A program made the translations under genes and the position numbers. From Catenulispora sp. MAP5-51 (GTDB lineage Bacteria; Actinomycetota; Actinomycetes; Streptomycetales; Catenulisporaceae), in NCBI RefSeq assembly GCF_041261205.1, contig NZ_JBGCCH010000048.1, forward strand, positions 1 to 52,453: 52,453 bases of DNA. The letters are read 5' to 3'. The notes below the pieces were generated by a model. That model saw nothing but the letters and a program-made list of their open reading frames with translations. It made no database searches and was not told where the DNA came from. The stretch's first letter is position 1, and each line of letters begins with the position of its first letter. Shown here one piece after another: positions 1-8,308 of the stretch.

Positions 1-82
1 GCGCCACCAACGGATCCCGCCAACCATGCGCGAAGCCGTCAAGAAACGCCTGTGCCTGTCAACCCACAAACAAACCGCAACC
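1..82 (-). repeat. Dispersed repeat, copy A (partial)
   Basis: On the minus strand, bases 40 to 11 read GACGGCTTCGCGCATGGTT then GGCGGGATCCG, nearly the same 30-base core as at 11183-11211 (+), 12063-12092 (-) and 52261-52289 (+). The flank at 41-82 matches the flank of the 12063-12092 copy (shared AAACGCCTGTG, CCTGTCA, CCCAC and AACAAACCGCA blocks). The body of the element would lie left of base 1. No gene is seen in bases 1-166. Confidence 0.7.
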
Positions 83-166
83 AGCCACACCCACCAACAC
101 ATAAACCAGAGGCGCCCCCAAAAACTGCGTCCCCCCTCCAGAACCCGCCTCCGATAGCCTGAGCCG

Positions 167-889
167 ATGGGGACTAGTGGGACAGCAGAGAAACTCCTCG
201 CCGCCGGCACCGAATCGCTGATGGCGGCCTCCTTCGCCCTCGGCGACTTCGACGAGGCTCAGGAGACGCTGGAGCGGGCACGGCAGCAGGCCGTGACCGA
301 CGACGACCGGCGGGCCGAAGCGGCGGCGCTGGACAAGCTCGCGATGGTGCTGCACTACCGCGCGTTGGAGAACAACCGCGACACCTCGAACGCCGAAGCC
401 GAGGAGGCCCTGTTCCGCCGGGCACTGGCGATCCAGAGGGAGATCGGCGACCAGGCGGGGGCGGCCGAGTCGCTGTTCGGCATCGGACTGGTCCACCAGG
501 TCCTGCTCCACGACTGGGACACGGCCATGCCCTACTACCGCGAGGCACTGCCGCTCGCGGATCAGCATGCTGACGCCTACGTGCGCTCGGAGTGCTACCG
601 GCACCTGGGCTTCTACCACTTCGCCGAGAAGCACGACGCCGACACCGCCCTGGAGAACCTGCACATCTCGCTGCGCCTCCGCGAGGAGTGGGGCGACCCG
701 CGCTCGGTCGCCGGCGGCACCCTGGCCATCGGCCAGATCGAGATGCTCGCCGGACGCTACGAAGACGCCATCGGCCACCTGCGCACAGCCGTGGAGCAAA
801 TGGAACGCGCCGGCGTCGGCGGACGCAACGCCGGACAGGCCGCCGAGTGGCTGCGGCGCGCCGAGGCGGGCGAGCCGGTGCCGGACTGA
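167..889 (+). CDS. Tetratricopeptide-repeat (TPR) protein
   Basis: A 240-residue soluble, mostly helical protein with at least four TPR-like units between about residues 30 and 225. Characteristic stretches are ALFRRALAIQREIGD, AMPYYREALPLADQHADAY, ALENLHISLRLREEWGD and YEDAIGHLRTAVEQMERAG, with Ala/Gly/Tyr at the usual helix-packing positions. There is no signal peptide or membrane segment. TPR arrays act as protein-protein scaffolds; the partner is unknown. The ATG at 167 has no clear ribosome binding site. The gene stands alone and converges on the S53 protease gene. A family call is safe; a specific role cannot be assigned. Confidence 0.8.
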   Translation: MGTSGTAEKLLAAGTESLMAASFALGDFDEAQETLERARQQAVTDDDRRAEAAALDKLAMVLHYRALENNRDTSNAEAEEALFRRALAIQREIGDQAGAAESLFGIGLVHQVLLHDWDTAMPYYREALPLADQHADAYVRSECYRHLGFYHFAEKHDADTALENLHISLRLREEWGDPRSVAGGTLAIGQIEMLAGRYEDAIGHLRTAVEQMERAGVGGRNAGQAAEWLRRAEAGEPVPD

Positions 890-1079
890 GGACAAGGCTG
901 GGGCTGGGGCCGAAGCTGAGAAACCTGCCCGCGCGCACCGCCTGCCGGACCTGGCAGATCGGGTGAACCAGCGCGCGCAAAACCGCCGGGACCGCATGCC
1001 GCTCGGCACCGGCAAAACCGCCCCGGGTCAGCCACAACCCGGAGCGGTCCGCCACTACCTCAGGGCCCTCAGGACCTCA

Positions 1080-1111
1080 GCGCATCAGGGCATCAGCGCA
1101 TCAGGGCATCA
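1080..1111. repeat. 16-bp tandem repeat at end of protease gene
   Basis: Two perfect copies of GCGCATCAGGGCATCA lie just downstream of the stop codon of the S53 protease gene (stop at 1117-1119, minus strand). The rest of 890-1116 is a spacer between convergent genes in which I see no gene. Confidence 0.75.
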
Positions 1112-1116
1112 GGGCC

Positions 1117-4100
1117 CTACAACCCCCGCAGCCCGTCCGGCGTCCCCACCCCGGTCGGCCCGTCGTACCCGGGCCCCGCGGTGCACAGGTAGTCGCCGCC
1201 GCAGTCCCAGTCGGCGTTCGACCCGCTGGTGACATCGAAGAAGTCCGCGGCATGCGCATAGATGTTCTGCGCGCTCGTCATCGCCGCCGGGTTGCCGGCC
1301 AGCGCGATCATCGCGGCGATGATCGGCGAGGAGGCGCTCGTCCCGCCGAAGACGCCCCAGCCGCCCTCGACGTATACCGCGAGGCCGGTCGCGGGGTCCG
1401 CGACCGCCGAGACGTCGGCGACCGTGCGGTCGGGGCAGTGCGTGTCGTGCTGCCAGGCCGGCTTCGCGATGTAGGCCGAGCAGCCCGAGCCCGCGCCCTT
1501 CCATGCCGTCTCGCTCCAGCCGCGCGGGGCGGTCGCGGACTTGGCGAGGCTGGTTCCGCCGACGGCGATCACCGTGCTCAGGGAGGCCGGCCAGGCGCCC
1601 TCGATGAAGCCGGCGTCGCCGCTGGACACCGTCACCGCGACCCCCGGGTGCTGGAACGCGGAGTTCCAGGCCTGCTCCGGGGTGCTCTCGTCGCCGCCCC
1701 AGCTGTTGGAGACGGCCACGGCGCCCGAGCCCGTCGCGGTCTGCTCGGCGGTGCCGAGCGAGGAGGAGTCCGTCGTGTCCGACTCCACCAGCAGGATGTG
1801 GCACGCCGGGCACACCGCCGAGACCATGTCCAGGTCGAGCGAGACCTCGGGGTTCCAGTCGTCGTCGGCGTCGTGCGCGGGCAGCGGCGAGGTCTTGCCG
1901 TGCTCGTTGACCTTCTTGAAGCAGCCGTTCGCCGTGGTGCACGCCGGCAGCCCATACGTGCTGCGATAGACGGCGAGATCGGACTCGGCCTGCGGGTCGT
2001 CGTGCGCGTCCACGATCGCCACCGTCCGACCCGCGCCGCCGGTGGCCGGCAGCTTGTAGGCCGACAGCAGAGCCGCGCGAGCGAACCCGTCGGGCAACGC
2101 AGTACCCTGAGCCAACGGCTTCACCGCCGACGCCAGCGCGAAGCACCGCACATGCCCGGACGCGGCGCTCGGGCAGACCGCGTGCACCCCGGCCGCTCCG
2201 CCACCCGATCCGCCGGCACCGGACCCGGATCCGGACCCGCTCACCGCGATCCCGCCCGGCGCGTTCACCAGCGCGGCATGGTGCACGGTCTCGTCGAGCG
2301 TGCTCCCGGCGGCATCGACGGCGCTGATGCGCAGCGCCAGGTAGCCGGCCTTCGTCCCGGCCGGCACCGCCCACGTCGCCGACACCTGTCGCCCGTCGCC
2401 GAGCGCGCTCGTCGTGGGCTGCCAGGTCTTGCCGTCGTCGTAGGACACTGCGACGCTCGCGCTCTTCACCGCACTCGCGGCCACACCGCTCTGATGCCGG
2501 AACGCGATGTCGACCGTCCCCGTCCCGACCGGCACCGAGTCGTGCCCGTCGGTGCCGAACCGCGCCTGCGCATAGAGAATCGGCACCGGTGTCGAGGCAG
2601 CGGCCTGCGCCGAATCGAAGCCCCAGGAGATCTGTGTGTGCGTCGACAACGCCGTCGTGCCGCTGTCGTGCGTGGTGTCCAGCGAGTACACGTAGTGGTG
2701 CTTCGCGGCGGGCAGAGCCAGCGTGAACAGCTGCCCTTCCGTGCCGCCGCTGTAGATCTGCTTGCCGTCCTGCGTGATCGTCGTCGGCCCGTCGCTCCAC
2801 TGCCCGACATCCCCGGAGCCGTCGGTGTCCATCTCGTCGACGCCGTTGAGCGTGTTCCCCTCACGGCACAGGAAACAGGGCCCGTCGTACGTCGAGGGCG
2901 CCGGCGTGATGACCGTCCCGCGCCATGTCACTGTCAGATGCGCACCGGCAGCGGGGACGAAGTCCCGCTCCAGCTCGCCGTCAAGCGAACCGTCGGCGCT
3001 GGCCGGCAGCATGAGGCCTTCGTAGGACGCCCCGGCGACCGCGGATATGTACTGCCGTCCCTGCGACGGCGCGTGCACGGTGAAGGCGGGCAGATCCGGG
3101 AAGGCCGGCCCCGACGAGCCAACCCGGTTCCACAAGTCGTTCATGGTCAGGTCCTGCTGCGGCAGATCCGTGGCGTAGGTCGAGTCCACGGTCGCCAGCG
3201 CACCGGCGGCGTACGTCTGCGAAGCAGGGACCTGATTATCGTTCGGGAAAGCCAGCAGATAGCTGCCGGACCCGGAGACCTGCCGGCCGAACACCGAGAA
3301 GTTCAGCACCCCGTACTTCGCCTTGGCCGCGCCGCCGACGTAGAACTTCGTCCCGGCCAGCGCCCCGACGTCCAGGAAGTCCTGATGCGCAGCCGTGCCC
3401 CGATCCCAGCCCGCGACAGCGGCCGAGAACGTGCTCGGCTGCGGCGTGGTGAACGCGACCTGCTGCGCGGTGCGGGCATCGAGGGAGACGGCAGCACCCA
3501 CGGACGGCACGGTGAGGTCCGTGACCGACAGCAGGTCCGTCTCTGTGGAGTTGCCGGCGGCATCGGTCTCGAAGGCGGCGACGGCCACGCTGTAGTGACC
3601 GGCCGGGACCTCGATGCGCGCGTCCCCGGCGTTCATGATCCCGTCCCAGTTCGCCTTCGCGGGATCGTCGGTGTTCACCGCGATCACCTCGGCGGCCGGG
3701 ACGGGCTTGCCGGCGTGGTCCACGGCCGTGATGTGCAGCGAGGTCATCGGATAGAACGGCGTGACGGCCGCCGCGTGCGGACTCGCCGGTCCCACCTCGA
3801 AGGCGTCCAGCGAGGAGATCCTCCCGATCTGCGCCTCCGGGACGACCGCGATCCGTCCGTCGACGTTCGATGTCACGGCGGCCGCGGAATGGCCGGGCGC
3901 CGGAAGGAAATCGGCCCGCGCGTCCGGCCCCGAGCCGGTGACCCGGACGTGGTCGCCGGTCGGCAGCGAATAGTCGTGTTCTGCGACCGGGGCCGCCGAG
4001 GACTGGGCGGCCAGGCTGCCGGCGCTGGCACTGGCACTGGCACTGGCACTGGCGCGGGCAGCGATCGGCGTCACGGCGACCGCGCCGCCGATCAGAGCCG

Positions 4101-4143
4101 CGGCCGCCAGGAGGCAGACTCGCCGTTGGGTGGGACGTCGCAC
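1117..4143 (-). CDS. Secreted S53-family (sedolisin) serine-carboxyl peptidase
   Basis: A 1008-residue exported endopeptidase. The C-terminal ~300 residues carry the sedolisin catalytic set: Glu766 and Asp770 in NPEVSLDLD, the oxyanion Asp843 in SSGDAG, and Ser936 in GGTSASSP. Cysteines in the region suggest disulfides. The start is GTG 4143, which has GGAGG 8 bases upstream; an ATG 36 bases earlier lacks one. The signal peptide is about residues 1-33 (RRPTQRR, then a hydrophobic core, then AARASA), followed by an Ala/Ser run. The region from about 40 to 690 is long, appears to contain Ig-like beta segments (YPMTSLHITAVDHAGKPVPA), and shows no recognisable Pro-kumamolisin propeptide. A Gly/Ser linker (GSGSGSGAGGSGGG) precedes the peptidase domain. 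It may be a surface or secreted scavenging protease; the substrate is unknown. Confidence 0.88.
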   Translation of the reverse strand: MRRPTQRRVCLLAAAALIGGAVAVTPIAARASASASASASAGSLAAQSSAAPVAEHDYSLPTGDHVRVTGSGPDARADFLPAPGHSAAAVTSNVDGRIAVVPEAQIGRISSLDAFEVGPASPHAAAVTPFYPMTSLHITAVDHAGKPVPAAEVIAVNTDDPAKANWDGIMNAGDARIEVPAGHYSVAVAAFETDAAGNSTETDLLSVTDLTVPSVGAAVSLDARTAQQVAFTTPQPSTFSAAVAGWDRGTAAHQDFLDVGALAGTKFYVGGAAKAKYGVLNFSVFGRQVSGSGSYLLAFPNDNQVPASQTYAAGALATVDSTYATDLPQQDLTMNDLWNRVGSSGPAFPDLPAFTVHAPSQGRQYISAVAGASYEGLMLPASADGSLDGELERDFVPAAGAHLTVTWRGTVITPAPSTYDGPCFLCREGNTLNGVDEMDTDGSGDVGQWSDGPTTITQDGKQIYSGGTEGQLFTLALPAAKHHYVYSLDTTHDSGTTALSTHTQISWGFDSAQAAASTPVPILYAQARFGTDGHDSVPVGTGTVDIAFRHQSGVAASAVKSASVAVSYDDGKTWQPTTSALGDGRQVSATWAVPAGTKAGYLALRISAVDAAGSTLDETVHHAALVNAPGGIAVSGSGSGSGAGGSGGGAAGVHAVCPSAASGHVRCFALASAVKPLAQGTALPDGFARAALLSAYKLPATGGAGRTVAIVDAHDDPQAESDLAVYRSTYGLPACTTANGCFKKVNEHGKTSPLPAHDADDDWNPEVSLDLDMVSAVCPACHILLVESDTTDSSSLGTAEQTATGSGAVAVSNSWGGDESTPEQAWNSAFQHPGVAVTVSSGDAGFIEGAWPASLSTVIAVGGTSLAKSATAPRGWSETAWKGAGSGCSAYIAKPAWQHDTHCPDRTVADVSAVADPATGLAVYVEGGWGVFGGTSASSPIIAAMIALAGNPAAMTSAQNIYAHAADFFDVTSGSNADWDCGGDYLCTAGPGYDGPTGVGTPDGLRGL

Positions 4144-4237
4144 TTCGGAATCCTCCAGACACCGACCGGAATCAGGCATCGAGGAATCTAGAAGCGAACC
4201 CGGGATCGAGTCAAGAAGCTTAACCAGATTTCGTCGC

Positions 4238-5770
4238 TCAGCCGTGCCGCGCGACGCCTTCGGCCAGCGGCGCCTTCGTCAGGCTGCCGGCGATCGCGGC
4301 GCGCAGCGCGTCAGCGACGTCCGCGGTGTCGTCCGTGGCCCAGGACACGTAGCCGTCGGGGCGGATCAGCACGACAGCGGCACCGAGGTCTTCGGTACTC
4401 GCGGCGCGCACCAGCTCGACCCTCGGCGGCAGGGAGAACCCGTCGGGTACGGCGTCGGCCAGATCCAGCACGATGGCGTGTCCCGTGCGCTGAAGCGCTG
4501 ACAGGTGAAGGGAATCCGCGCCCGTGTTGAGCTCGGCATCGACCATCCGCTCCCCCGTCAGCCGATGCTCCCCGGGCAGTTCGTAGCGCAGCGACAGCCC
4601 CGACATCAGGCCCGCGAGATGCCGGTTGGTGTCCGGCAGCCGCAGCAGGTCGATGAAAATGTCGCGCAGCGAGGCCACATCAGGGCTCAGATTCGGCTCG
4701 GCCAGGACGCGCTGCGCCGACGTGTGGTGCAGCACCCCGGCGCCGACCGGGTGGCGTTCGGCGTGGTAGCTGTCCAGCAGGCCTTCGGGCGCGCGGTCCT
4801 GCACGGTCGCGGCCAGCTTCCAGCCGAGGTTGAAGGCGTCCTGGATGCCGAGGTTCAGGCCCTGGCCGCCGAGCGGCGGGTGGATGTGCGCGGCGTCGCC
4901 GGCGAACAGGACGCGGCCGAGGCGGTACTGCTCCAGCTGCCGGGTGGCGTCGGTGAACCGCGAGGCGTTCTGCACGGCGTCCAGGACCGTCCCGGGCCCG
5001 TAGACGGCCTCCAGCGCCGCCTGGATCTCCTCGCGCGCGACCGGGGTGTCGCGCTCGTCCGGGCTCTGGAGCAGCGGCCCGAACGTGAAGCGGTAGCGGT
5101 CGCCGCCGACCGGGACCAGCATGGCCCAGTGGTCGTCGGTCTGACGCATCAGAGTACTGATGTGCCCGGCCTGTTTCGGCACCAGCGGCGAGACCGCCGA
5201 GAGGCTGATGTCGCTCAGCACCGCCGGACGCGTTCCGGGCCGGCCGGGGAACGGCAGGCCGAGCAGCTTGCGCACCGTGCTGTGGCCGCCGTCGCAGGCC
5301 ACCAGGTAGCGCGACCGCAGCCGCAGCGCGCCGGCCTGGACCGTCACGCCCTCGGAGTCCTGCTCGACCGCGAGGACCTCGCTGTCACGCAGGACCCGCA
5401 CACCGGTCTGGCGCGCACGCTCCTCCAGGACATCCTCGATCACCCATTGCGGCACCCCGATCGGGTACGGATGCCGCGTGGTCCAGACGGTCGCGTCCAA
5501 CGGGACCGGCAGCGTCGCGAAGTGCCCGCCGACGGCCGCACGCGGGATCGCCTCGGGCTGCAAGGGATCCAGGAGCCCGCGCTACTGCAGGAGTTCGGCC
5601 GTACGCGGCTGGATCGCCCCGCCCTTGACCTGCTCGACCCGCCGGGCCAGCCGTTCGACGACGACGGTGTCCACCCCGGCCAGCGCCAGTTCCCCCGCCA
5701 GCGCCAGGCCCGTGGGCCCGGCTCCCACCACGACGACTTCGGTCTGTGTCGGCGACAGCATCTCGTTCAT
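4238..5770 (-). pseudogene. FAD-dependent aromatic monooxygenase interrupted by in-frame TAG
   Basis: This is a PheA/TfdB-type flavin hydroxylase (NAD(P)H plus O2 ring hydroxylation). The N-terminal Rossmann motif VVVVGAGPTGLALAGELALAG is at about residues 12-32. The FAD-ribityl motif LFAGDAAHIHPPLGGQGLNL is in the second part, and a thioredoxin-like C-terminal extension follows. The reading frame from ATG 5770 meets TAG at 5584-5582 after 62 codons (AELLQ-stop-RGLLDP), then continues in the same frame to 4238, for about 510 codons, the normal length for the family. One C-to-T change in a CAG codon explains it, so this may be a young pseudogene, a sequencing error or a readthrough case. A TTG at 5563 could start the rest, but without the FAD-binding beta-alpha-beta fold. 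It is transcribed divergently from a TetR gene across a palindrome, so TetR control is likely. Confidence 0.8.
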
Positions 5771-5784
5771 GCCGGAAAACTATA

Positions 5785-5806
5785 CCCAGTGCAAAAGTAG
5801 ACTGGG
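5785..5806. promoter_or_regulatory. Palindromic operator between monooxygenase and TetR genes
   Basis: CCCAGT (5785-5790) and ACTGGG (5801-5806) form a perfect 6-bp inverted repeat with a 10-base spacer. On the minus strand TATAGT (5784-5779) is a good -10 box for the monooxygenase. On the plus strand TAGAAT (5819-5824) is a -10 box about 7 bases from the TetR ATG, which has no ribosome binding site, so that mRNA may be leaderless. The palindrome sits where a TetR repressor would block both promoters. Confidence 0.6.
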
Positions 5807-5830
5807 AGTACGCATTGCTAGAATGCCTCC

Positions 5831-6472
5831 ATGGACGGCACGCCAGGCCTGCGCGAGCGCAAGAAGCAGCGCACCCACGCGGCGATCTCGGACGCCGCGA
5901 TCGCCCTGTTCCTCGAGCACGGCTTCGACGAGGTCTCGGTCGCGCGGGTCGCCGAGGCCGCCGAGGTCTCCAGGCGGACGCTGTTCGCCTACTTCCCGGC
6001 GAAGGAAGACCTGGTGGTGCACCGCCTGGCCGACCACGAGACGGAGGCCGGCCGCGTCGTGCGCGACCGGCCCGAGGGCACCGCCGCGCTGGCGGCGCTG
6101 CGCGAGCACTTCCTGCGGGGCCTGCGCGAGCGCGACCCGGTCACCGGCCTCAACGACCATCCCGCGGTGCGCAAGCTGTACCGCCTCATCCTGGACACCC
6201 CCTCGCTGGTCGCCAGGATGGAGCGGTTCAAGAACGGCGCCGAGCGCGAACTGGCGGCGGCCTTGCGGGAGAGCGCCGACGTGCCGGAACTGACAGCGCG
6301 GCTGGCGGCCGTGCAGATCGTCGCAGTGCAATGGGAACTGGCGAAGGACAACGCCGAGCGCCTGGCCCACGGCCAGGCGGCCGACCCGCGCTACCCCGGC
6401 GCGGTGGCCGACGCCGAGCTCGCGTTCACGCTGCTGGAGAACGGGCTTGGCCGGCTGACGGCTCGGGCGTAG
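5831..6472 (+). CDS. TetR-family transcriptional regulator
   Basis: A 213-residue protein with an N-terminal TetR helix-turn-helix at about residues 12-58 (AISDAAIALFLEHGFDEVSV, then VAEAAEVSRRTLFAYFPAKE) and a variable helical ligand domain behind it. TetR proteins are mostly dimeric repressors released by a small ligand. It is divergent from the FAD monooxygenase and separated by only 60 bp carrying a palindrome, so it probably controls that gene and itself, and the ligand may be an aromatic substrate or product. The ATG at 5831 has no ribosome binding site but does have a -10-like TAGAAT in register for a leaderless transcript. Confidence 0.9.
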   Translation: MDGTPGLRERKKQRTHAAISDAAIALFLEHGFDEVSVARVAEAAEVSRRTLFAYFPAKEDLVVHRLADHETEAGRVVRDRPEGTAALAALREHFLRGLRERDPVTGLNDHPAVRKLYRLILDTPSLVARMERFKNGAERELAAALRESADVPELTARLAAVQIVAVQWELAKDNAERLAHGQAADPRYPGAVADAELAFTLLENGLGRLTARA

Positions 6473-6480
6473 GCCGCCGG

Positions 6481-6609
6481 CTACTCGTGCACGCCGCAGC
6501 CGGTGGGTTCCCGCTGCCGGCCGGGCAGGGAGGCCCGGGCGAACGCCTCCGCCGTGGCGGCCGCGAAATCCTCGTCCTTTGGTATGTGGTCCACACCCCT
6601 TGTACGCAT
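6481..6609 (-). CDS. Possible small protein (42 residues), unknown
   Basis: A short open frame starting MRTRGVDHIPKDEDF and ending PTGCGVHE. Third codon positions are mostly G or C, as in true genes here, and most of the 238-bp gap between the TetR and membrane-protein genes is otherwise empty. There is no signal peptide, membrane segment or recognisable domain, and no convincing ribosome binding site. It could be a real small protein, the 3' remnant of a lost gene, or chance. Confidence 0.3.
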   Translation of the reverse strand: MRTRGVDHIPKDEDFAAATAEAFARASLPGRQREPTGCGVHE

Positions 6610-6710
6610 CAGCGGCGCCTGCGATTGACAGGCCCGAAAGCGCCTTGCTGAAACAGATGTTCCCGTGATCTTCTTTGCGTTCCATCCACGCCGATTCGGG
6701 AGACACACGC

Positions 6711-7340
6711 GTGAACGATCAGATGCCGACGACGCCGACGACGCCGACAACACCGGCAACGCCGACGGCGCCGACGACCTACGCCTACGGCTTCTCAAGC
6801 CAGGCCGCCCCGCTCCCGCTGAAGCCGGGCCTGGCGCGCTGGCTGGTGGGCCTGGCGGCCGCCGGCATCGCCGCGCGGCTGCTGATCATCGCGGCCTGTG
6901 CGAACCGGATCTCGTTCGCCGACAACCTCTTGAACGGCGGCACCGGCACGCTCGACGACGCGAACCAGGCCGACCGGCTCGTGACCATATCCAGCGCGGT
7001 CTCGGCGGTGGCCTTCTTCGCGTTCCTGGGCGTGCTCATCGTGGTGAACAAGCGCGGCAAGAACGGCGACACGCTGTGCGCCGCGATCTCGAACAACTCG
7101 GCGGTGAAGCTGACCAGCCGCGTCTACCTGATCTCGGTCGTCGCCTCGGTGTTCCTGCGGAGCGCCTTCAAGCAGGACGACTCGGCCTCCCCGGACGACC
7201 AGATCCACACCATCATCCACGGGGACTGGGCGTCGATCGCCCTGAACGTGGTGGTGGTCGCGTTCCTGGTCGTCGTCATCACCGTGACGCGGCGCGAACT
7301 GGCGAACGCCAAGACGGCCGGCGCGGTGCCGGCCGTCTGA
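6711..7340 (+). CDS. Putative integral membrane protein with Thr/Pro-rich N-terminus
   Basis: A 209-residue protein. The start is GTG 6711, 8 bases after GGGAG. Residues 4-25 are a low-complexity Thr-Pro-Ala stretch encoded by a CCGACGACG-type microsatellite. Roughly four hydrophobic helices follow: ARWLVGLAAAGIAARLLIIA, SAVSAVAFFAFLGVLIVV, a shorter VYLISVVASVF, and IALNVVVVAFLVVVITV. The layout loosely recalls DUF4328-like actinobacterial membrane proteins, which I cannot confirm. No catalytic motif is visible. It converges on the siderophore-interacting protein gene. Confidence 0.65.
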   Translation: MNDQMPTTPTTPTTPATPTAPTTYAYGFSSQAAPLPLKPGLARWLVGLAAAGIAARLLIIAACANRISFADNLLNGGTGTLDDANQADRLVTISSAVSAVAFFAFLGVLIVVNKRGKNGDTLCAAISNNSAVKLTSRVYLISVVASVFLRSAFKQDDSASPDDQIHTIIHGDWASIALNVVVVAFLVVVITVTRRELANAKTAGAVPAV

Positions 7341-7365
7341 GCCCCCTGAGCTTTCTGAACCTTCT

Positions 7366-7380
7366 GAATCATCCTGATTC
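7366..7380. terminator. Short dyad between convergent genes
   Basis: GAATCA-TCC-TGATTC is a perfect inverted repeat in the 58-bp gap between the convergent membrane-protein and siderophore-interacting-protein genes. The stem is short and AT-rich with no T-run, so it is a weak terminator candidate. Confidence 0.3.
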
Positions 7381-7398
7381 GTCCGGGCCGTCCCGGCG

Positions 7399-8157
7399 CT
7401 ACCCGACCGTGGTCTCCTCGCGCTCGGCGAGGTCGCGCTTCCACTGCCGGAAGCCCTCCTCGGTACGGCCCCGGCGCCAGTAGCCGGAGATCGAGGCCAG
7501 GTCGGCCGGGACGCCGCGCTCCTTGCGGATGTAGGGGCGCAGGTCGTGCATGACGGCTTGCGCCTCGCCGTGGATGAAGACGTGCACCAGCCCGTCGCGC
7601 CACGGCTCGGCCCGCACGGCCTCGGCCAGCGCCCGGCCGGGGTCGGCGGCGTCGCCGTGGATCCAGGTGAGCTCCACGCCCTCGGGGCGCGCGAAGTCGA
7701 GTTCGTCGGCGGGGCCGGAGACCTCGACGAAGACCCGCCCGACGGCGTCGCCCGGCAGCGCGGCGCAGGCCGCGGAGATGGCCGGGAGCGCCGAGAGGTC
7801 GCCGGCCAGCAGGTGCCAGTCGGCGTCGGCGCGCGGGGCGTAGGCCCCGCCCGGGCCCATCAGGCCGACGGCGTCGCCGGGCTTGGCGGCGGCGGCCCAG
7901 GGACCGGCCGCGCCCTCCTCGCCGTGGTACACGAAGTCGATCGCGATCGTCTCGGCCGCGGTGTCGACGGCGCGCACGGTGTAGGTGCGGACGGTCTCGC
8001 CGTCGGGGCCGCCGGGGATCCGCAGTTTGACGTAGGAATCGGTGAACTGGCTGGGCTCGAACGTCGTGAAGCCCGGGCCGCCCAGATGGACCCGGATCAG
8101 GTGGTCGTTCAGGCGTTCCGTGCGGCGCACGACGAACTGGTGAAGGGTGCGGGCCAC
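7399..8157 (-). CDS. Siderophore-interacting protein (FAD/NAD(P)H ferric-siderophore reductase)
   Basis: A ViuB/YqjH-type cytoplasmic flavoprotein that releases iron from ferric siderophores by reduction. It has the FAD-binding domain with the RTYTVR motif at about residues 57-62, [22 protein letters not shown] for the flavin/phosphate loop, and the C-terminal SIP domain ending with the family-typical [17 protein letters not shown]. The start chosen is GTG 8157 (252 residues), 9 bases from GGAGG; GTG 8166 overlaps that ribosome binding site and is unlikely. An iron-box-like palindrome lies 18 bases upstream, so it is probably derepressed at low iron. No transporter or siderophore biosynthesis genes are nearby. 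Confidence 0.9.
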   Translation of the reverse strand: MARTLHQFVVRRTERLNDHLIRVHLGGPGFTTFEPSQFTDSYVKLRIPGGPDGETVRTYTVRAVDTAAETIAIDFVYHGEEGAAGPWAAAAKPGDAVGLMGPGGAYAPRADADWHLLAGDLSALPAISAACAALPGDAVGRVFVEVSGPADELDFARPEGVELTWIHGDAADPGRALAEAVRAEPWRDGLVHVFIHGEAQAVMHDLRPYIRKERGVPADLASISGYWRRGRTEEGFRQWKRDLAEREETTVG

Positions 8158-8174
8158 TAAGGACACCTCCGTTG

Positions 8175-8188
8175 TTAGGTTTACCTAA
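8175..8188. promoter_or_regulatory. Iron-box-like palindrome upstream of SIP gene
   Basis: TTAGGT-TT-ACCTAA is a perfect inverted repeat. The half-sites are those of DtxR/IdeR/DmdR iron boxes, but they are 2 bases apart instead of about 7. A -10-like TAAAGT on the minus strand (about 8200-8195) places the site over the start of transcription, fitting repression. Confidence 0.6.
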
Positions 8189-8234
8189 GCTCCCACTTTA
8201 GAGGGTCGCGGCGGGACAAAACCAGTAAGGAACC

Positions 8235-8274
8235 TTGACAGGAAATCCCAGGGCCGATACATCGTATATCGTAT
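8235..8274 (+). promoter_or_regulatory. Promoter region and AT-rich dyad before pectin genes
   Basis: A consensus -35 TTGACA at 8235-8240 is followed after 17 bases by TACATC, a poor -10. The segment then holds ATAC-ATC-GTAT (8257-8267) and a direct repeat ATCGTAT/ATCGTAT (8261-8274), strikingly AT-rich for this genome. The dyad overlaps the -10 zone, as for a LacI- or GntR-type sugar-acid repressor. The regulator itself is not in the window next to it. Confidence 0.5.
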
Positions 8275-8308
8275 GGCGATTCCGCCGACCCGACGGAAGG
8301 GTCCTGAT

